Assembly: GCA_945860245.1 (NCBI GenBank)
Contig: CAMAPO010000003.1
Coordinates: 41,863 to 105,862 of the forward strand
Source of the DNA: Bifidobacterium breve
GTDB lineage: Bacteria; Actinomycetota; Actinomycetes; Nanopelagicales; Nanopelagicaceae
DNA length: 64,000 nt
Reading direction: 5' to 3'
The notes under the pieces are model-generated. The model was not told the origin of the DNA and did not search any database. It worked only from the letters and a program-made list of their open reading frames with translations. This document shows, piece after piece, positions 8,106 through 17,841 of the stretch. The position numbers and the translations under genes are program-made. The stretch's first letter is position 1. Each line of letters begins with the position of its first letter.

Positions 8106-10787
8106 GTGACACAACAACATATTTACCCATTTACTTTCGGAGACATGTCTCAAAAAGATTTGTTAGGTGGCAAAGGTGCCAACCTAGCCGAAATGGTGCG
8201 CATCGGTCTGCCTGTTCCACCGGGATTTACAATTGCAACAACGGCCTGTCGTGAATATTTAAAGAGCGGTCAATTTCCAGAAGGCCTTCGTAAAGAGATT
8301 AACGATTCACTTTCTGCGCTAGAAAAAGAGTTAGGCAAAACCTTTGGTGGTGTTAAAAATCCACTCCTTGTATCTGTGCGATCTGGTGCAAAGTTTTCAA
8401 TGCCCGGCATGATGGAGACAGTTCTGAATGTAGGAATAACTGCAGAGGTTGCACAGTCAATGTCTGATACTTCTGGCAATGCTCGTTTTGCGTGGGATTC
8501 GTATCGTCGTTTTATTGAGATGTACGGCAAAATTGTCTGTGATGTCGATGGCGAAGAGTTTCATAAAGTTCAAGAGCGAATCTTATCTGCGCACGGAAAT
8601 ACAAACTTGCAGGAGTTAGAAGTTGAAGGGCTAAAGGCGCTAGCTGATGGTTTCATTAAGGTAATTGAAGCGGCAACTGGAAAAGATTTCCCAACTGATC
8701 CACGTGAACATTTAATTGACTCGATAGAAGCAGTCTTTAGATCTTGGAACTCTGAACGAGCAACTCTGTACCGCAGACGCGAGCGAATTCCATCTGATTT
8801 GGGAACTGCGGTCAATATTCAATCAATGGTTTTTGGAAACCTCAGTGATGATTCCGGAACTGGCGTTGCCTTTACCCGCAACCCGTCCAATGGCGAAATC
8901 GGATCTTACGGAGACTACCTGCAGAAAGCACAAGGTGAAGATGTAGTTGCGGGTATTCGCACGCCGATGTCGCTAGATGAATTTGGCGCACTTGAACCCA
9001 AGGTGCATAGCGAGCTAGAAAAGATCATGGTGATGCTGGAATCACATTACAGAGATCTTTGTGATATCGAATTTACAATTGAACGTGGCAAGTTGTATAT
9101 CCTGCAAACTCGAGTTGGAAAGCGCACAGCTGAAGCTGCGTTTCGCATCGCGCTGCAATTTGTCGAAGAGGGAACCATCACCATGGATGAAGCCCTTGCT
9201 CGCACCAGCGGTGATCAATTAGCGGCACTGATGTTTCCGCAATTTGATATCAGAGGAACGCTCGTTGAAATCGCGCGCGGTATTCCGGCGTCACCGGGTG
9301 CTGCAGTTGGTGAAGCAGTTTTCGATTCCAAGCGCGCATTTGATATGAGCAAAGCAGGTAAGAAGGTAATTTTAGTTCGGCGCGAAACAAGCCCAGATGA
9401 TCTAGTCGGAATGGTGGCTGCAGAGGGAATCTTGACAAGCCGCGGTGGCAAAACTTCACACGCAGCCGTTGTTGCACGTGGCATGGGTAAGACCGCGATC
9501 TGTGGCACAGATTCAATATCAGTAGATGAGCGCGCAAATTTATTTACCATTGGCAGCCACACAGTTTATGAAGGCGACATCATTTCCATTGATGGCACAA
9601 CTGGAATTGTTTATCTTGGTGCGGTCCCGGTAGTGGCATCATCTGTAACTTCATATTTAGAAGGACGAGTTTCTGCTGAGAGCGATCAGGCATCACCTCT
9701 TGTCAAAGCTGTTCACACGATATTGACGCACGCAGATTTACGGCGCAAATTGCGCGTGCACACGAATGCGGATACTCCCGAGGATGCAATTCGCGCACGA
9801 ATCTTGGGAGCAGAAGGCGTTGGTCTCTGCCGCACTGAACATATGTTCTTGGGGGAGCGCCGTTCTTACGTAGAACGCTTGGTACTCGCCGAAAATGAAG
9901 ATGTGCAACGTGGAGTTATTGCCGAGATGGAGCCACTACAGCGCGCAGATTTCGTGGGAATCATGATGGCAATGTCTGGACTTCCAGTGACGATTCGCTT
10001 GCTGGATCCTCCGTTACACGAGTTCCTTCCTTCACTTGTTGATCTAAGTTCTCAAATGGCACGGTGCGAAGCACTTGGAGAAGAGATACCAGCAAGAGAT
10101 AAAGCTTTATTCTCCGCCGTTCGACGTTTACACGAATCGAATCCGATGTTGGGGTTGCGCGGTGTGCGCCTTGGAATTTTGATCCCAGAACTCTACAAAA
10201 TGCAGGTGCGTGCAATGGTTCACGCTTGCCTTGAAGTTAGAAAGTTAGGTCACGATCCACGTCCAGAAGTGATGATTCCACTCGTTTCAACACAACGCGA
10301 GCTCTTATATTTGCGCGAGACCTTAGAGGAAGAGATTGCACAAACATTTAAAGGCACCAATCAAGAGATAGATATTCCAATTGGCACAATGATTGAAACT
10401 CCACGTGCTGCAATCACCGCAGATCGCTTAGGCGTGCACGCAGATTTCTTTTCTTTTGGAACTAATGATTTAACTCAATTAACTTGGGCATTTAGCCGAG
10501 ATGATGTGGAATCGACTTTCTTACCTCGTTATCTCGACTTGGAGCTTCTCCCTTTTAATCCCTTTGAATCATTGGATGAAGCCGGGGTTGGAATCTTGGT
10601 TCGCAAAGCCGTTGATCTGTCTCGCGAAGTGCGGAGCGATTTCAAATTAGGAATCTGTGGTGAACATGGTGGAGACCCGCGGAGTATTCACTTCTTCCAC
10701 GAACTAGGCCTGGACTATGTCTCTTGTTCACCATACCGAGTACCGATTGCCCGATTGGAATCTGGTCGCGCAGCGGTAACTAATTAG
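8106..10787 (+). CDS. ppdK: Pyruvate, phosphate dikinase
   Basis: GGKGANLAEM, LTSRGGKTSHAAVVARGMGKTAICG, LGAEGVGLCRTEHMF, GTNDLTQ, GICGEHGGDP. GTG start at 8106 (MTQQHIYPFTF) preferred over 8073. Confidence 0.95.
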   Translation: MTQQHIYPFTFGDMSQKDLLGGKGANLAEMVRIGLPVPPGFTIATTACREYLKSGQFPEGLRKEINDSLSALEKELGKTFGGVKNPLLVSVRSGAKFSMPGMMETVLNVGITAEVAQSMSDTSGNARFAWDSYRRFIEMYGKIVCDVDGEEFHKVQERILSAHGNTNLQELEVEGLKALADGFIKVIEAATGKDFPTDPREHLIDSIEAVFRSWNSERATLYRRRERIPSDLGTAVNIQSMVFGNLSDDSGTGVAFTRNPSNGEIGSYGDYLQKAQGEDVVAGIRTPMSLDEFGALEPKVHSELEKIMVMLESHYRDLCDIEFTIERGKLYILQTRVGKRTAEAAFRIALQFVEEGTITMDEALARTSGDQLAALMFPQFDIRGTLVEIARGIPASPGAAVGEAVFDSKRAFDMSKAGKKVILVRRETSPDDLVGMVAAEGILTSRGGKTSHAAVVARGMGKTAICGTDSISVDERANLFTIGSHTVYEGDIISIDGTTGIVYLGAVPVVASSVTSYLEGRVSAESDQASPLVKAVHTILTHADLRRKLRVHTNADTPEDAIRARILGAEGVGLCRTEHMFLGERRSYVERLVLAENEDVQRGVIAEMEPLQRADFVGIMMAMSGLPVTIRLLDPPLHEFLPSLVDLSSQMARCEALGEEIPARDKALFSAVRRLHESNPMLGLRGVRLGILIPELYKMQVRAMVHACLEVRKLGHDPRPEVMIPLVSTQRELLYLRETLEEEIAQTFKGTNQEIDIPIGTMIETPRAAITADRLGVHADFFSFGTNDLTQLTWAFSRDDVESTFLPRYLDLELLPFNPFESLDEAGVGILVRKAVDLSREVRSDFKLGICGEHGGDPRSIHFFHELGLDYVSCSPYRVPIARLESGRAAVTN

Positions 10788-10851
10788 AAACCGACAAAAA
10801 GATCACCTTGATATAAGATTGTGACTAACTTACGAAGAAAAGAGATATTTC

Positions 10852-11001
10852 ATGGGAGCTTGTACCTGTACTTACACCAGAGATGAAGAGAAGAATTGCG
10901 ATGGAACACATAAAGTGGTCAAGGCAGTTAAGGCGGAATTAGCCGAAAAGCTTGAGGCCAATGGTTTCCCTCACGCCGCTGAATTTGTAAAAAACAACTA
11001 G
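10852..11001 (+). CDS. 49-aa CDGSH-like miniprotein (not in ORF track)
   Basis: MGACTCTYTRDEEKNCDGTHKVVKAVKAELAEKLEANGFPHAAEFVKNN*; upstream aagaaaagag; CxC...CDGTH arrangement resembles the CDGSH Fe-S motif with one extra residue. Confidence 0.6.
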   Translation: MGACTCTYTRDEEKNCDGTHKVVKAVKAELAEKLEANGFPHAAEFVKNN

Positions 11002-11008
11002 TTAATTT

Positions 11009-11437
11009 ATGCAGCGGGTAAGAATTGCCACCCAGGTTCTTTTAGGTGCTGCACTTATCTATACAGGAATTTTGCACTTAACAACTAGTCGCCTTGAATT
11101 CCAAGCGCAAGTGCCCAACTGGCTCCCGCTTTCTGCAGATTTCGTTGTACTCGCATCGGGTGTTGTCGAAATAACTCTTGGCTTGTTGCTCACTTCTCTG
11201 CAAAGACGCGCTGCGGTTGGAATCGCGACGGCGCTTTTCTTTGTCGCAATTTTCCCCGGCAACATCTCGCAGTATATAAATAAGATCGATGCCTTTGGAT
11301 TAGATAGTGATCGCGCTCGATTTATCCGATTGCTCTTCCAACCTTTATTGGTTCTCTGGGCGCTCTGGTCTACGGGAGCTTGGCGGGCTTTACTGGCATC
11401 CTGGAGGAGATTGAGCAAATTTGTTAACAAAATATAA
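11009..11437 (+). CDS. DoxX-like membrane protein
   Basis: Four hydrophobic segments; GAALIYTGILHLTTSRLEFQAQVPNWLP ... GVVEITLGLLL. Confidence 0.65.
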   Translation: MQRVRIATQVLLGAALIYTGILHLTTSRLEFQAQVPNWLPLSADFVVLASGVVEITLGLLLTSLQRRAAVGIATALFFVAIFPGNISQYINKIDAFGLDSDRARFIRLLFQPLLVLWALWSTGAWRALLASWRRLSKFVNKI

Positions 11438-12134
11438 GACGGAACAAGTAGGAATTTCTACCGAAATTGCAATTGGAGATTTAACTGGAGTTGCAATTGC
11501 TGATAAATACCGCCGGCGAGGTCGAGTCGAACTTATACAACATATCTCCCCGGCGTTGGGTGATGCGATCAGTCGTATTCCGCGACCAATTAGCCACACA
11601 GCCGAGCGAGGAAACCCAATCGATTTTTCACTTGAAGGCGGCAAAACGCTATCTGTTAAATCAAGTATGCAAGGTGCCGGAAAGGTTGCTCCTCAGAAAA
11701 TTGGCCAGCCGAGTGATCTCTCTTTTTGGGCGCACTTGCCCCATCTCATACCAGAGGGAATAGATCCCAAGAAGATTTCATATGCACAATCTAAAACGCT
11801 CTTCAAGCAGGTTGCTCTTTCTAATACAGCAGAATTACTTACCGCCTATTGGGAAAATACTTTTGATTGTGATCACATGATCTATGTTTACAATGTTTTA
11901 ACAAGTGAGAACCAATTTACAGATTCGCCGACTGTCAAGCTTTACGGAAAGCCCAAAAGCCCTCAATGGAGTAAATCAAAACTGACTTTTACACAAGATC
12001 TATCAACTTGGAATGAGAGTTGCACTGTCAAATGTGAAGAGATTTCAATAGGTGAGTTTCAAGTACACAATAATAGAAAGTGTTTTAAGTTCCGATTTAA
12101 CTTTGATGGTTTGATGCAAGCCCAGCTTTTATAG
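11421..12134 (+). CDS. Putative restriction-endonuclease-like protein
   Basis: STEIAIGDLTGVAIADKY...NPIDFSLEGGKTLSVKSSMQGAGKVAPQKIGQPS is reminiscent of the PD-(D/E)XK region of type II enzymes; TTG start overlaps the DoxX 3' end. Confidence 0.4.
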   Translation: MLTKYKTEQVGISTEIAIGDLTGVAIADKYRRRGRVELIQHISPALGDAISRIPRPISHTAERGNPIDFSLEGGKTLSVKSSMQGAGKVAPQKIGQPSDLSFWAHLPHLIPEGIDPKKISYAQSKTLFKQVALSNTAELLTAYWENTFDCDHMIYVYNVLTSENQFTDSPTVKLYGKPKSPQWSKSKLTFTQDLSTWNESCTVKCEEISIGEFQVHNNRKCFKFRFNFDGLMQAQLL

Positions 12135-12266
12135 TTCAATTTAAGCATCAGATTAGACGAGGCAGTTTTAAGAGAGCCAGAATATATAGACTCTGGTTTT
12201 GCAGATTGATTTTGGCTTACAGGCGCAGTACCGTTACCACGATCTTATTGAGAATCTAGGAGTCAA

Positions 12267-13178
12267 ATGAAAATTGCAGTGGTCGGAAGTTACGGTGTTG
12301 GTATGACTATGCGCTTGCCAAAGTTTCCAGTAGCCGGTGAAACTTTAATGGGTGGGTCATACGATTCCGGACCTGGCGGAAAAGGATCTAATCAAGCAAT
12401 TGGCGCAGCAAGACTTGGCGCAGATGTTAGTTTTTTAACCGCTATCGGCCCTGATGATTTTGGGTTGGCCGCGCGCGCACTATGGAAAGCCGAAGGCGTT
12501 AATGATTCGTGTGTAGTAACCGGAAAAAACCACACAATGGTTGGTTTCATTTTAGTGGATTCCGATGGCGAAAACAGAATCATTGTTGCAGCTGGCGCTC
12601 TCGATGAATTAACTCCAAAAGACGTTGAAAATTTCCGCTCGCACATTGCAAAAGCAGATGTACTTGTAGTCTCAATGGAGCTTGCCTTCCCTGCCGTCTT
12701 GGCTGCGCTAAAAATAGGTCGAGAAGAAGGTGTTTTCATTGTTCTAAATCCGGCACCTGCGGTGAAATTACCGCCAGAGTCGTGGTCGATGTTTGACGTT
12801 ATTACTCCCAACAGAACAGAGGCGCCTATTTTGCTGGGGCTAGATAGCAACCATGGGCTCTCACCAAAAGAGCTAATTGCTCAAATGCGATTGAAGACTG
12901 ATGCAAAGATTGTTATGACCTTAGGTTCCGAGGGCTCTCTAGTTGATGACGGCAATGGCATTCAAGCAATTCCGGCATTTAAACCCGAGAAAGTTGTTGA
13001 TACAACTGGCGCTGGAGATAGTTTTACATCCGCATTGGCCGTCGCGATTTCTGAAGGAAAAGATTTTCACGAGTGCGTGCGATTTGCGACAGCGTCGGGT
13101 GCGCATTCCGTCGGAATTGCAGGTGTAATTGATTCTCTACCAACTAGAAAAGAGATCCAAGCGTGTCTAACGAAATAG
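12267..13178 (+). CDS. PfkB family carbohydrate kinase (ribokinase-like)
   Basis: GGSYDSGPGGKGSNQAIGAARLGADV; VDTTGAGDSFTSALA. Confidence 0.9.
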   Translation: MKIAVVGSYGVGMTMRLPKFPVAGETLMGGSYDSGPGGKGSNQAIGAARLGADVSFLTAIGPDDFGLAARALWKAEGVNDSCVVTGKNHTMVGFILVDSDGENRIIVAAGALDELTPKDVENFRSHIAKADVLVVSMELAFPAVLAALKIGREEGVFIVLNPAPAVKLPPESWSMFDVITPNRTEAPILLGLDSNHGLSPKELIAQMRLKTDAKIVMTLGSEGSLVDDGNGIQAIPAFKPEKVVDTTGAGDSFTSALAVAISEGKDFHECVRFATASGAHSVGIAGVIDSLPTRKEIQACLTK

Positions 13179-13867
13179 ATTCCGAGAATTTAACACCAGC
13201 GCAAATTGCCTCATATATACAACATACAAAGATCGAAGTAGGTGCAACTCGCGAAGCGATGATCGCACATGTGGAAGATGCAATTAAATATGGATTTAGT
13301 GCGGCGATGGTCCCGGGTTCATGGGTTCCGCTAACAGCTTCGATATTGCAAGGAACGGGAATTGAAGTGGCATCTGCCTTAGATTTCCCAACGGTTGGTG
13401 TTATGACAAGTGCCGGAAAAGCTGCAGAGGCGGCCGAGCTAGTCAGGTTAGGTGCAACGCAAATTGATATTGGTGTCCAAATCGGTTGGCTTAAATCTGG
13501 AATGTTTGACGAATTTCGCGAAGATATCGCTGGCGTCGTGCGTGCGTCGGGGGTACCCATAAAGGTAATGCTGGAACTGCCGTTGCTTACTGAAGCTGAA
13601 AAGGAACTTGCGGTCCAACTTTCCATGGAAGCGGGTGTTGCTTATTTAAAGAATGCAAGTAGCGGCCAGATTGAGACTGCCAATCCTGCGAGTATTAAAT
13701 ATCTAGTTGACCGCGCGAAGAACGGTGTTTTGGTGAAAGCTTCAGGCTCGATTAAGCACTTATCGCAGGCTCGCGAGTTAATTGCTGCGGGCGCATCACT
13801 TCTCGGCACTAGCGCGGGCATAGAAATAATTTCCGGGTTGAGTAATTCCGAAACTAAGAGTTACTGA
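13163..13867 (+). CDS. DeoC/LacD-type aldolase (deoxyribose-phosphate aldolase-like)
   Basis: IQHTKIEVGAT (DHTLL-like), QIDIGVQIGWLKSG, YLKNASSG and LVKASGSI Schiff-base lysine regions. Confidence 0.8.
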   Translation: MSNEIDSENLTPAQIASYIQHTKIEVGATREAMIAHVEDAIKYGFSAAMVPGSWVPLTASILQGTGIEVASALDFPTVGVMTSAGKAAEAAELVRLGATQIDIGVQIGWLKSGMFDEFREDIAGVVRASGVPIKVMLELPLLTEAEKELAVQLSMEAGVAYLKNASSGQIETANPASIKYLVDRAKNGVLVKASGSIKHLSQARELIAAGASLLGTSAGIEIISGLSNSETKSY

Positions 13868-13997
13868 GCAAGCGAGAACAGTAGCCTATCTGGAGTGATC
13901 TGAAAGCTCTTGGATTTCGGGTCGATTGAACTGGCTCTGCGCCTGGCACGATGGCGCCTGAATTTTCAAAAAATCTGCGAGAACCGCTCCGAATCTC

Positions 13998-14026
13998 TTG
14001 ACTTACCAGCCCAAGAGAAGTTAAGT
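13998..14026 (+). promoter_or_regulatory. Sigma70-type promoter for the first sugar ABC operon
   Basis: TTGACT (13998-14003), 17 nt, TTAAGT (14021-14026). Confidence 0.45.
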
Positions 14027-14036
14027 TTCAGAGGTT

Positions 14037-14052
14037 CTGGAAAGGTTTCCAG
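14037..14052 (+). promoter_or_regulatory. Operator-like dyad CTGGAAAGGTTTCCAG
   Basis: Perfect 7-bp arms with 2-nt centre; 10 nt after the -10 and 28 nt before the GTG start at 14081. Confidence 0.65.
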
Positions 14053-14080
14053 TGGCAGAAAATAGTGAGGATCAAAGCGC

Positions 14081-15061
14081 GTGAGCAAGAAAACTAAATC
14101 GAAGCGATTTAAATTTCCAGAAGAGACGAGTGTAATTTTCGCGCTCATTCTTCTTGTGGGCATCGTTGGTTCAATGCGTCCGACATTTCTAAAGCCAGAA
14201 AATTTACTCAATCTCGCAGCAAGCTACTCAATCTCCGCTCTTCTTGCAGGCTGCATTGTTTATCTGCTTTCAATGGGAGAAATCGATCTCTCGTTTGGTT
14301 GGATTCTCAACCTTTCTGCTGTAGTTGCAGGTCTTGCAATGATCGCCGGAATCCCTGTATGGATCTCAATTCTTTTGGGCATCGTCGCAGGTGGAATTAT
14401 GGGAGCAATCAATGGCGCACTCGCGGTAGTGATGAGACTTCCGCTAATCATTGTGACTTTAGGTACCGCTTCGATATTTCAGGGTATCTCTCTGATCTCA
14501 AATAAATCAGGTTCAGTTGTTCCAACGGATGAGAAACTTAGAGCAAATATTTTCTTCCGCGCCCTTGGGGGCGAGATTGATACCCCAATTCCATTTATTC
14601 TAATTTTTGTTGTTTTTTCATTCTTCGTACTGCACTTTACTCTCCATAAGACTCGCTTTGGATATCGCGTCCTTGCTATCGGCAGCAATCCCGAGGCTGC
14701 GCGCTTGGCTGGTATACCAACCAAGAGAATTAAAATTCTTGCTTGCACATTAATGGGCGTTGTCTCCGGAATAGGCGGAGTTCTATTCCTTGGATTTAGA
14801 GGCGCCGTAGATCCAAGCACAGGTGCCAACTTGTTACTTCCAGTTGTTGCCGCCGCAATCATCGGCGGAACACCATTATCGGGTGGCGCCGGAACGGTTT
14901 GGGGCTCGCTAGTTGGAGCGCTAATTGTTGGAGTTATCGGTGTGGGAATTGTCTTCTTGGGCATTGATGCAGTTTGGAGCACCCTGGTAACCGGTCTAGT
15001 TATTATTTTTGCAATCGGTGTAGATCAAATTGTTCGAGTTCGAAAAAATCGAATAAGTTAA
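14081..15061 (+). CDS. Sugar ABC transporter permease (RbsC-like)
   Basis: Multi-pass hydrophobic protein; GEIDLSFGWILNLSAV, LPLIIVTLGTASIFQGISLI, GSNPEAARLAGI. Confidence 0.9.
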   Translation: MSKKTKSKRFKFPEETSVIFALILLVGIVGSMRPTFLKPENLLNLAASYSISALLAGCIVYLLSMGEIDLSFGWILNLSAVVAGLAMIAGIPVWISILLGIVAGGIMGAINGALAVVMRLPLIIVTLGTASIFQGISLISNKSGSVVPTDEKLRANIFFRALGGEIDTPIPFILIFVVFSFFVLHFTLHKTRFGYRVLAIGSNPEAARLAGIPTKRIKILACTLMGVVSGIGGVLFLGFRGAVDPSTGANLLLPVVAAAIIGGTPLSGGAGTVWGSLVGALIVGVIGVGIVFLGIDAVWSTLVTGLVIIFAIGVDQIVRVRKNRIS

Positions 15062-15124
15062 AACAGGTTTCAACCTTGCTCATAGTGGGCATTGCTTGAA
15101 AGAAATAAAAAGGGAGAGGTAAAG

Positions 15125-16222
15125 ATGATCAAAGAGATCCGTAAGTCGCGTTGGATGGCGCTAGCACTTACTGCAGCTATGGTGGTGACTGCTAGCGGAG
15201 TTGCAACTCCTGCGCAAGCAGCCCCGAAGAAACTCACTATTGGTTTCGTAGTTCACGTAATTGGTAACCCATTTATCAACCAAATTATCGAGGCAGCTAA
15301 AATGGCTGCCAAAGATCTAAATGTAACTATCAAGGTCACAGGCCCAGCGGGTGCTGAAGGCGATGCTCAGCTCACAGCTGTGCAGAACATGGCTGCTTCT
15401 GGTGTTGACGGAATTGCTACATCTGTTCCAGCAGCCTCAATGGTCAATGGACTTAATGCAATTATTAAGGCCGGAACACCAATCGTTCAATTCAATGGTC
15501 TCGGCGTTGGTGTTAACGCACCATATGTTGGGGAGAAGTCAGTTGAATCAGGACGTCTGTTAGGAAAGATGGTCTTGGACAAGATTGGTGGCAAGAGTGC
15601 AAAGGGTGATGTCATTGTCGGAAACTGTTACCCAGGCTTCCCAGTGTTGGAAAACCGTCAAAAGGGTGTATTGGAAAGCTTGAAGAAGGCTCCGGGCGTG
15701 AAGATTGTCGGACCATCTGATGTGAAGGTTGACTCTGCAGCGAACTTTGCTGCTTGGCAAGGACTTCTAGCTGCTAATCCAAAGGCGCTCGCGATGGTTG
15801 GACTCTGCGCTCCAGATGTGGAAAGCATCGGAAAAGTTAATGCAGCAGTGCCAGGCTCAAAGACAATCGGTGGCGGTTATGACCTCACAACAGGAAACTT
15901 GGCAGCTCTAGCAAATGGAACTGCACATATCAGCCTCGGACAGACTCCATTTCTCCAGGGTTACCTTCCTGTATACGTCTTGGTCGACAGCATTCGCAGT
16001 AAGACCAAGATTAATTTCTCTGGCTTCTTGAATTCTGGAACTGAAATTGTTACTCCAACTTCAGTTATTGAGCCATTCAAATCTGCACCTCTTACATTCA
16101 AGCAGTTGCAGGCGATGTCAGCATCAAACAAGCTGACTCGTGCCTATTACGACAAGCTAGTTAAGACATACGTCAAGGATTGGCGCAAGAATCTCGCTCC
16201 AATCGCTGAAGAATCTGCTTAA
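15125..16222 (+). CDS. Sugar ABC transporter substrate-binding protein
   Basis: Signal peptide then KKLTIGFVVHVIGNPFINQIIEAAKMAAKDLNV; periplasmic-binding fold. Confidence 0.9.
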   Translation: MIKEIRKSRWMALALTAAMVVTASGVATPAQAAPKKLTIGFVVHVIGNPFINQIIEAAKMAAKDLNVTIKVTGPAGAEGDAQLTAVQNMAASGVDGIATSVPAASMVNGLNAIIKAGTPIVQFNGLGVGVNAPYVGEKSVESGRLLGKMVLDKIGGKSAKGDVIVGNCYPGFPVLENRQKGVLESLKKAPGVKIVGPSDVKVDSAANFAAWQGLLAANPKALAMVGLCAPDVESIGKVNAAVPGSKTIGGGYDLTTGNLAALANGTAHISLGQTPFLQGYLPVYVLVDSIRSKTKINFSGFLNSGTEIVTPTSVIEPFKSAPLTFKQLQAMSASNKLTRAYYDKLVKTYVKDWRKNLAPIAEESA

Positions 16223-16269
16223 TTAGTAAATAAGTACCCGGGCCAAAAACTACGAACGGAGGTCACCGA

Positions 16270-17775
16270 ATGAATTCTCAAACAACTCATAAGGTGATCT
16301 CCGTTCGTGGTTTGGCAAAACGCTATGGAGGAGTAAAGGCCCTTAACGGATTAGATTTAGATCTAGATGCGAACAAAGTGCACGCCATAGTTGGTGAAAA
16401 TGGTGCGGGCAAATCAACATTTATGAAGATTCTCTCTGGTGGAGTCACCCCAGATGATGGAAGTATTGAAGTTCTAGGAGAGAAGTTCTCCTCCTTTTCA
16501 GTTCAATCAGCATCAAAGCTCGGCATCGGGATCATGTACCAAGAACTGCGCTTGTTTCAACATCGAGATGTTCTTACAAATCTCTTTCCAGACCGGGAAA
16601 TGCGCATAGGTCCTTTTATTGCTAGAAAAAAGATGGCAGAAATTGCGATACCAGTTCTCAAATCAATTGGACTTGATGTTGATTTAAATCAAATCGTCGG
16701 TGAACTCGCACTATCTGATCAACAACTTATCGAGCTCGCCCGAGTTTTAATTGAAAAGCCAAGACTTTTGATCTTAGATGAACCAACATCAGCTCTTAAT
16801 GGACGCGAAAGCGAGCGATTGCTGGACCTCGTGAGATTGCTTCCTAAGCAAGGAACTACAGTTCTATACGTTTCTCACCGGTTAGATGAAGTTTTTGCAG
16901 TGTCACAACATATAACTGTGTTACGTAACGGTTCTCTAGTGTTCTCCAAACCAACTAGTGAGCTCGATATTCCGACAGTTATTGCAGGAATTGTTGGAGA
17001 AAAATCTGTAGAGTCAATTGCAAAGAAAACTGGTAGCGTAGACTCTAACTCTAAAGCAGAGAAAGTTTTGGAAGTTAAGAACTTAAGTAACGGCCGACAA
17101 GTTGTAGATGTTTCGCTCAATGTTGCGCCAGGTGAAATTGTTGGAGTTGCTGGACTAATTGGTTCTGGTGCTGACGAACTACTGGAAACTCTCTTTGGAG
17201 CACGCCAAAAAATTTCAGGTAGCGTTAAATTTAAAGGGGTCAAAATGCAAACTTTGAGTCCTCAAAATTCAGTACGTGATGGAGTTGCACTAATTCCGGC
17301 CGATCGTAAGCGAGTCGGCTTAATGATGGATCGCACAGTTTCTGACAACTTATCTCAGGTCTCAGCTGGCGGATATAAGCGTGGCACTTTTTTTGTCTCC
17401 AAATCCGGTATTGCAATAACCGCTGAAAGACTCGTGAAAAAATTTGCTATTAAAACAGAGAATGTTCAAGTGCGAGTAGGAAATCTCTCTGGTGGAAACC
17501 AGCAGAAAGTTGTCATTGGTAAGTGGCTGGAGATTGCCCCAGGTCTCGTCTTACTTGATGATCCAACTCGAGGAGTCGACATCGGAGCCAAAGTAGAGCT
17601 CTTTCGCCTTGTTCGAGAAATCGCTGCTGAGGGCAAGGGAATTCTCTTTCGGTCAACTGAGATTTCCGAGTTAACCTCATTGTGCGATCGCATAGTTGTG
17701 GTTAAAGATGGAGTTAGTACGCGTGAAGTAAGTGGCGTCGATGATGCAGAACTTATCAAGTTAATTAACGAATAA
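16270..17775 (+). CDS. Sugar ABC transporter ATP-binding protein (two ABC domains, RbsA-like)
   Basis: Walker A GENGAGKST, LILDEPTSAL, second-domain LSGGNQQKVVIGKWL. Confidence 0.93.
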   Translation: MNSQTTHKVISVRGLAKRYGGVKALNGLDLDLDANKVHAIVGENGAGKSTFMKILSGGVTPDDGSIEVLGEKFSSFSVQSASKLGIGIMYQELRLFQHRDVLTNLFPDREMRIGPFIARKKMAEIAIPVLKSIGLDVDLNQIVGELALSDQQLIELARVLIEKPRLLILDEPTSALNGRESERLLDLVRLLPKQGTTVLYVSHRLDEVFAVSQHITVLRNGSLVFSKPTSELDIPTVIAGIVGEKSVESIAKKTGSVDSNSKAEKVLEVKNLSNGRQVVDVSLNVAPGEIVGVAGLIGSGADELLETLFGARQKISGSVKFKGVKMQTLSPQNSVRDGVALIPADRKRVGLMMDRTVSDNLSQVSAGGYKRGTFFVSKSGIAITAERLVKKFAIKTENVQVRVGNLSGGNQQKVVIGKWLEIAPGLVLLDDPTRGVDIGAKVELFRLVREIAAEGKGILFRSTEISELTSLCDRIVVVKDGVSTREVSGVDDAELIKLINE

Positions 17776-17841
17776 CAGAAGATTCACTCCCCAAACCGAT
17801 CAATATAGAAAAAATAGAGAGAGAATAGAGAAAGAGGAAAA

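Noticed and set aside
13144-13626. 160-aa minus-strand ORF
   Set aside because: Antisense to the DeoC-like aldolase; no recognisable domain.
14479-14982. 167-aa minus-strand ORF
   Set aside because: Antisense to a clear ABC permease; proline/threonine-rich shadow translation.
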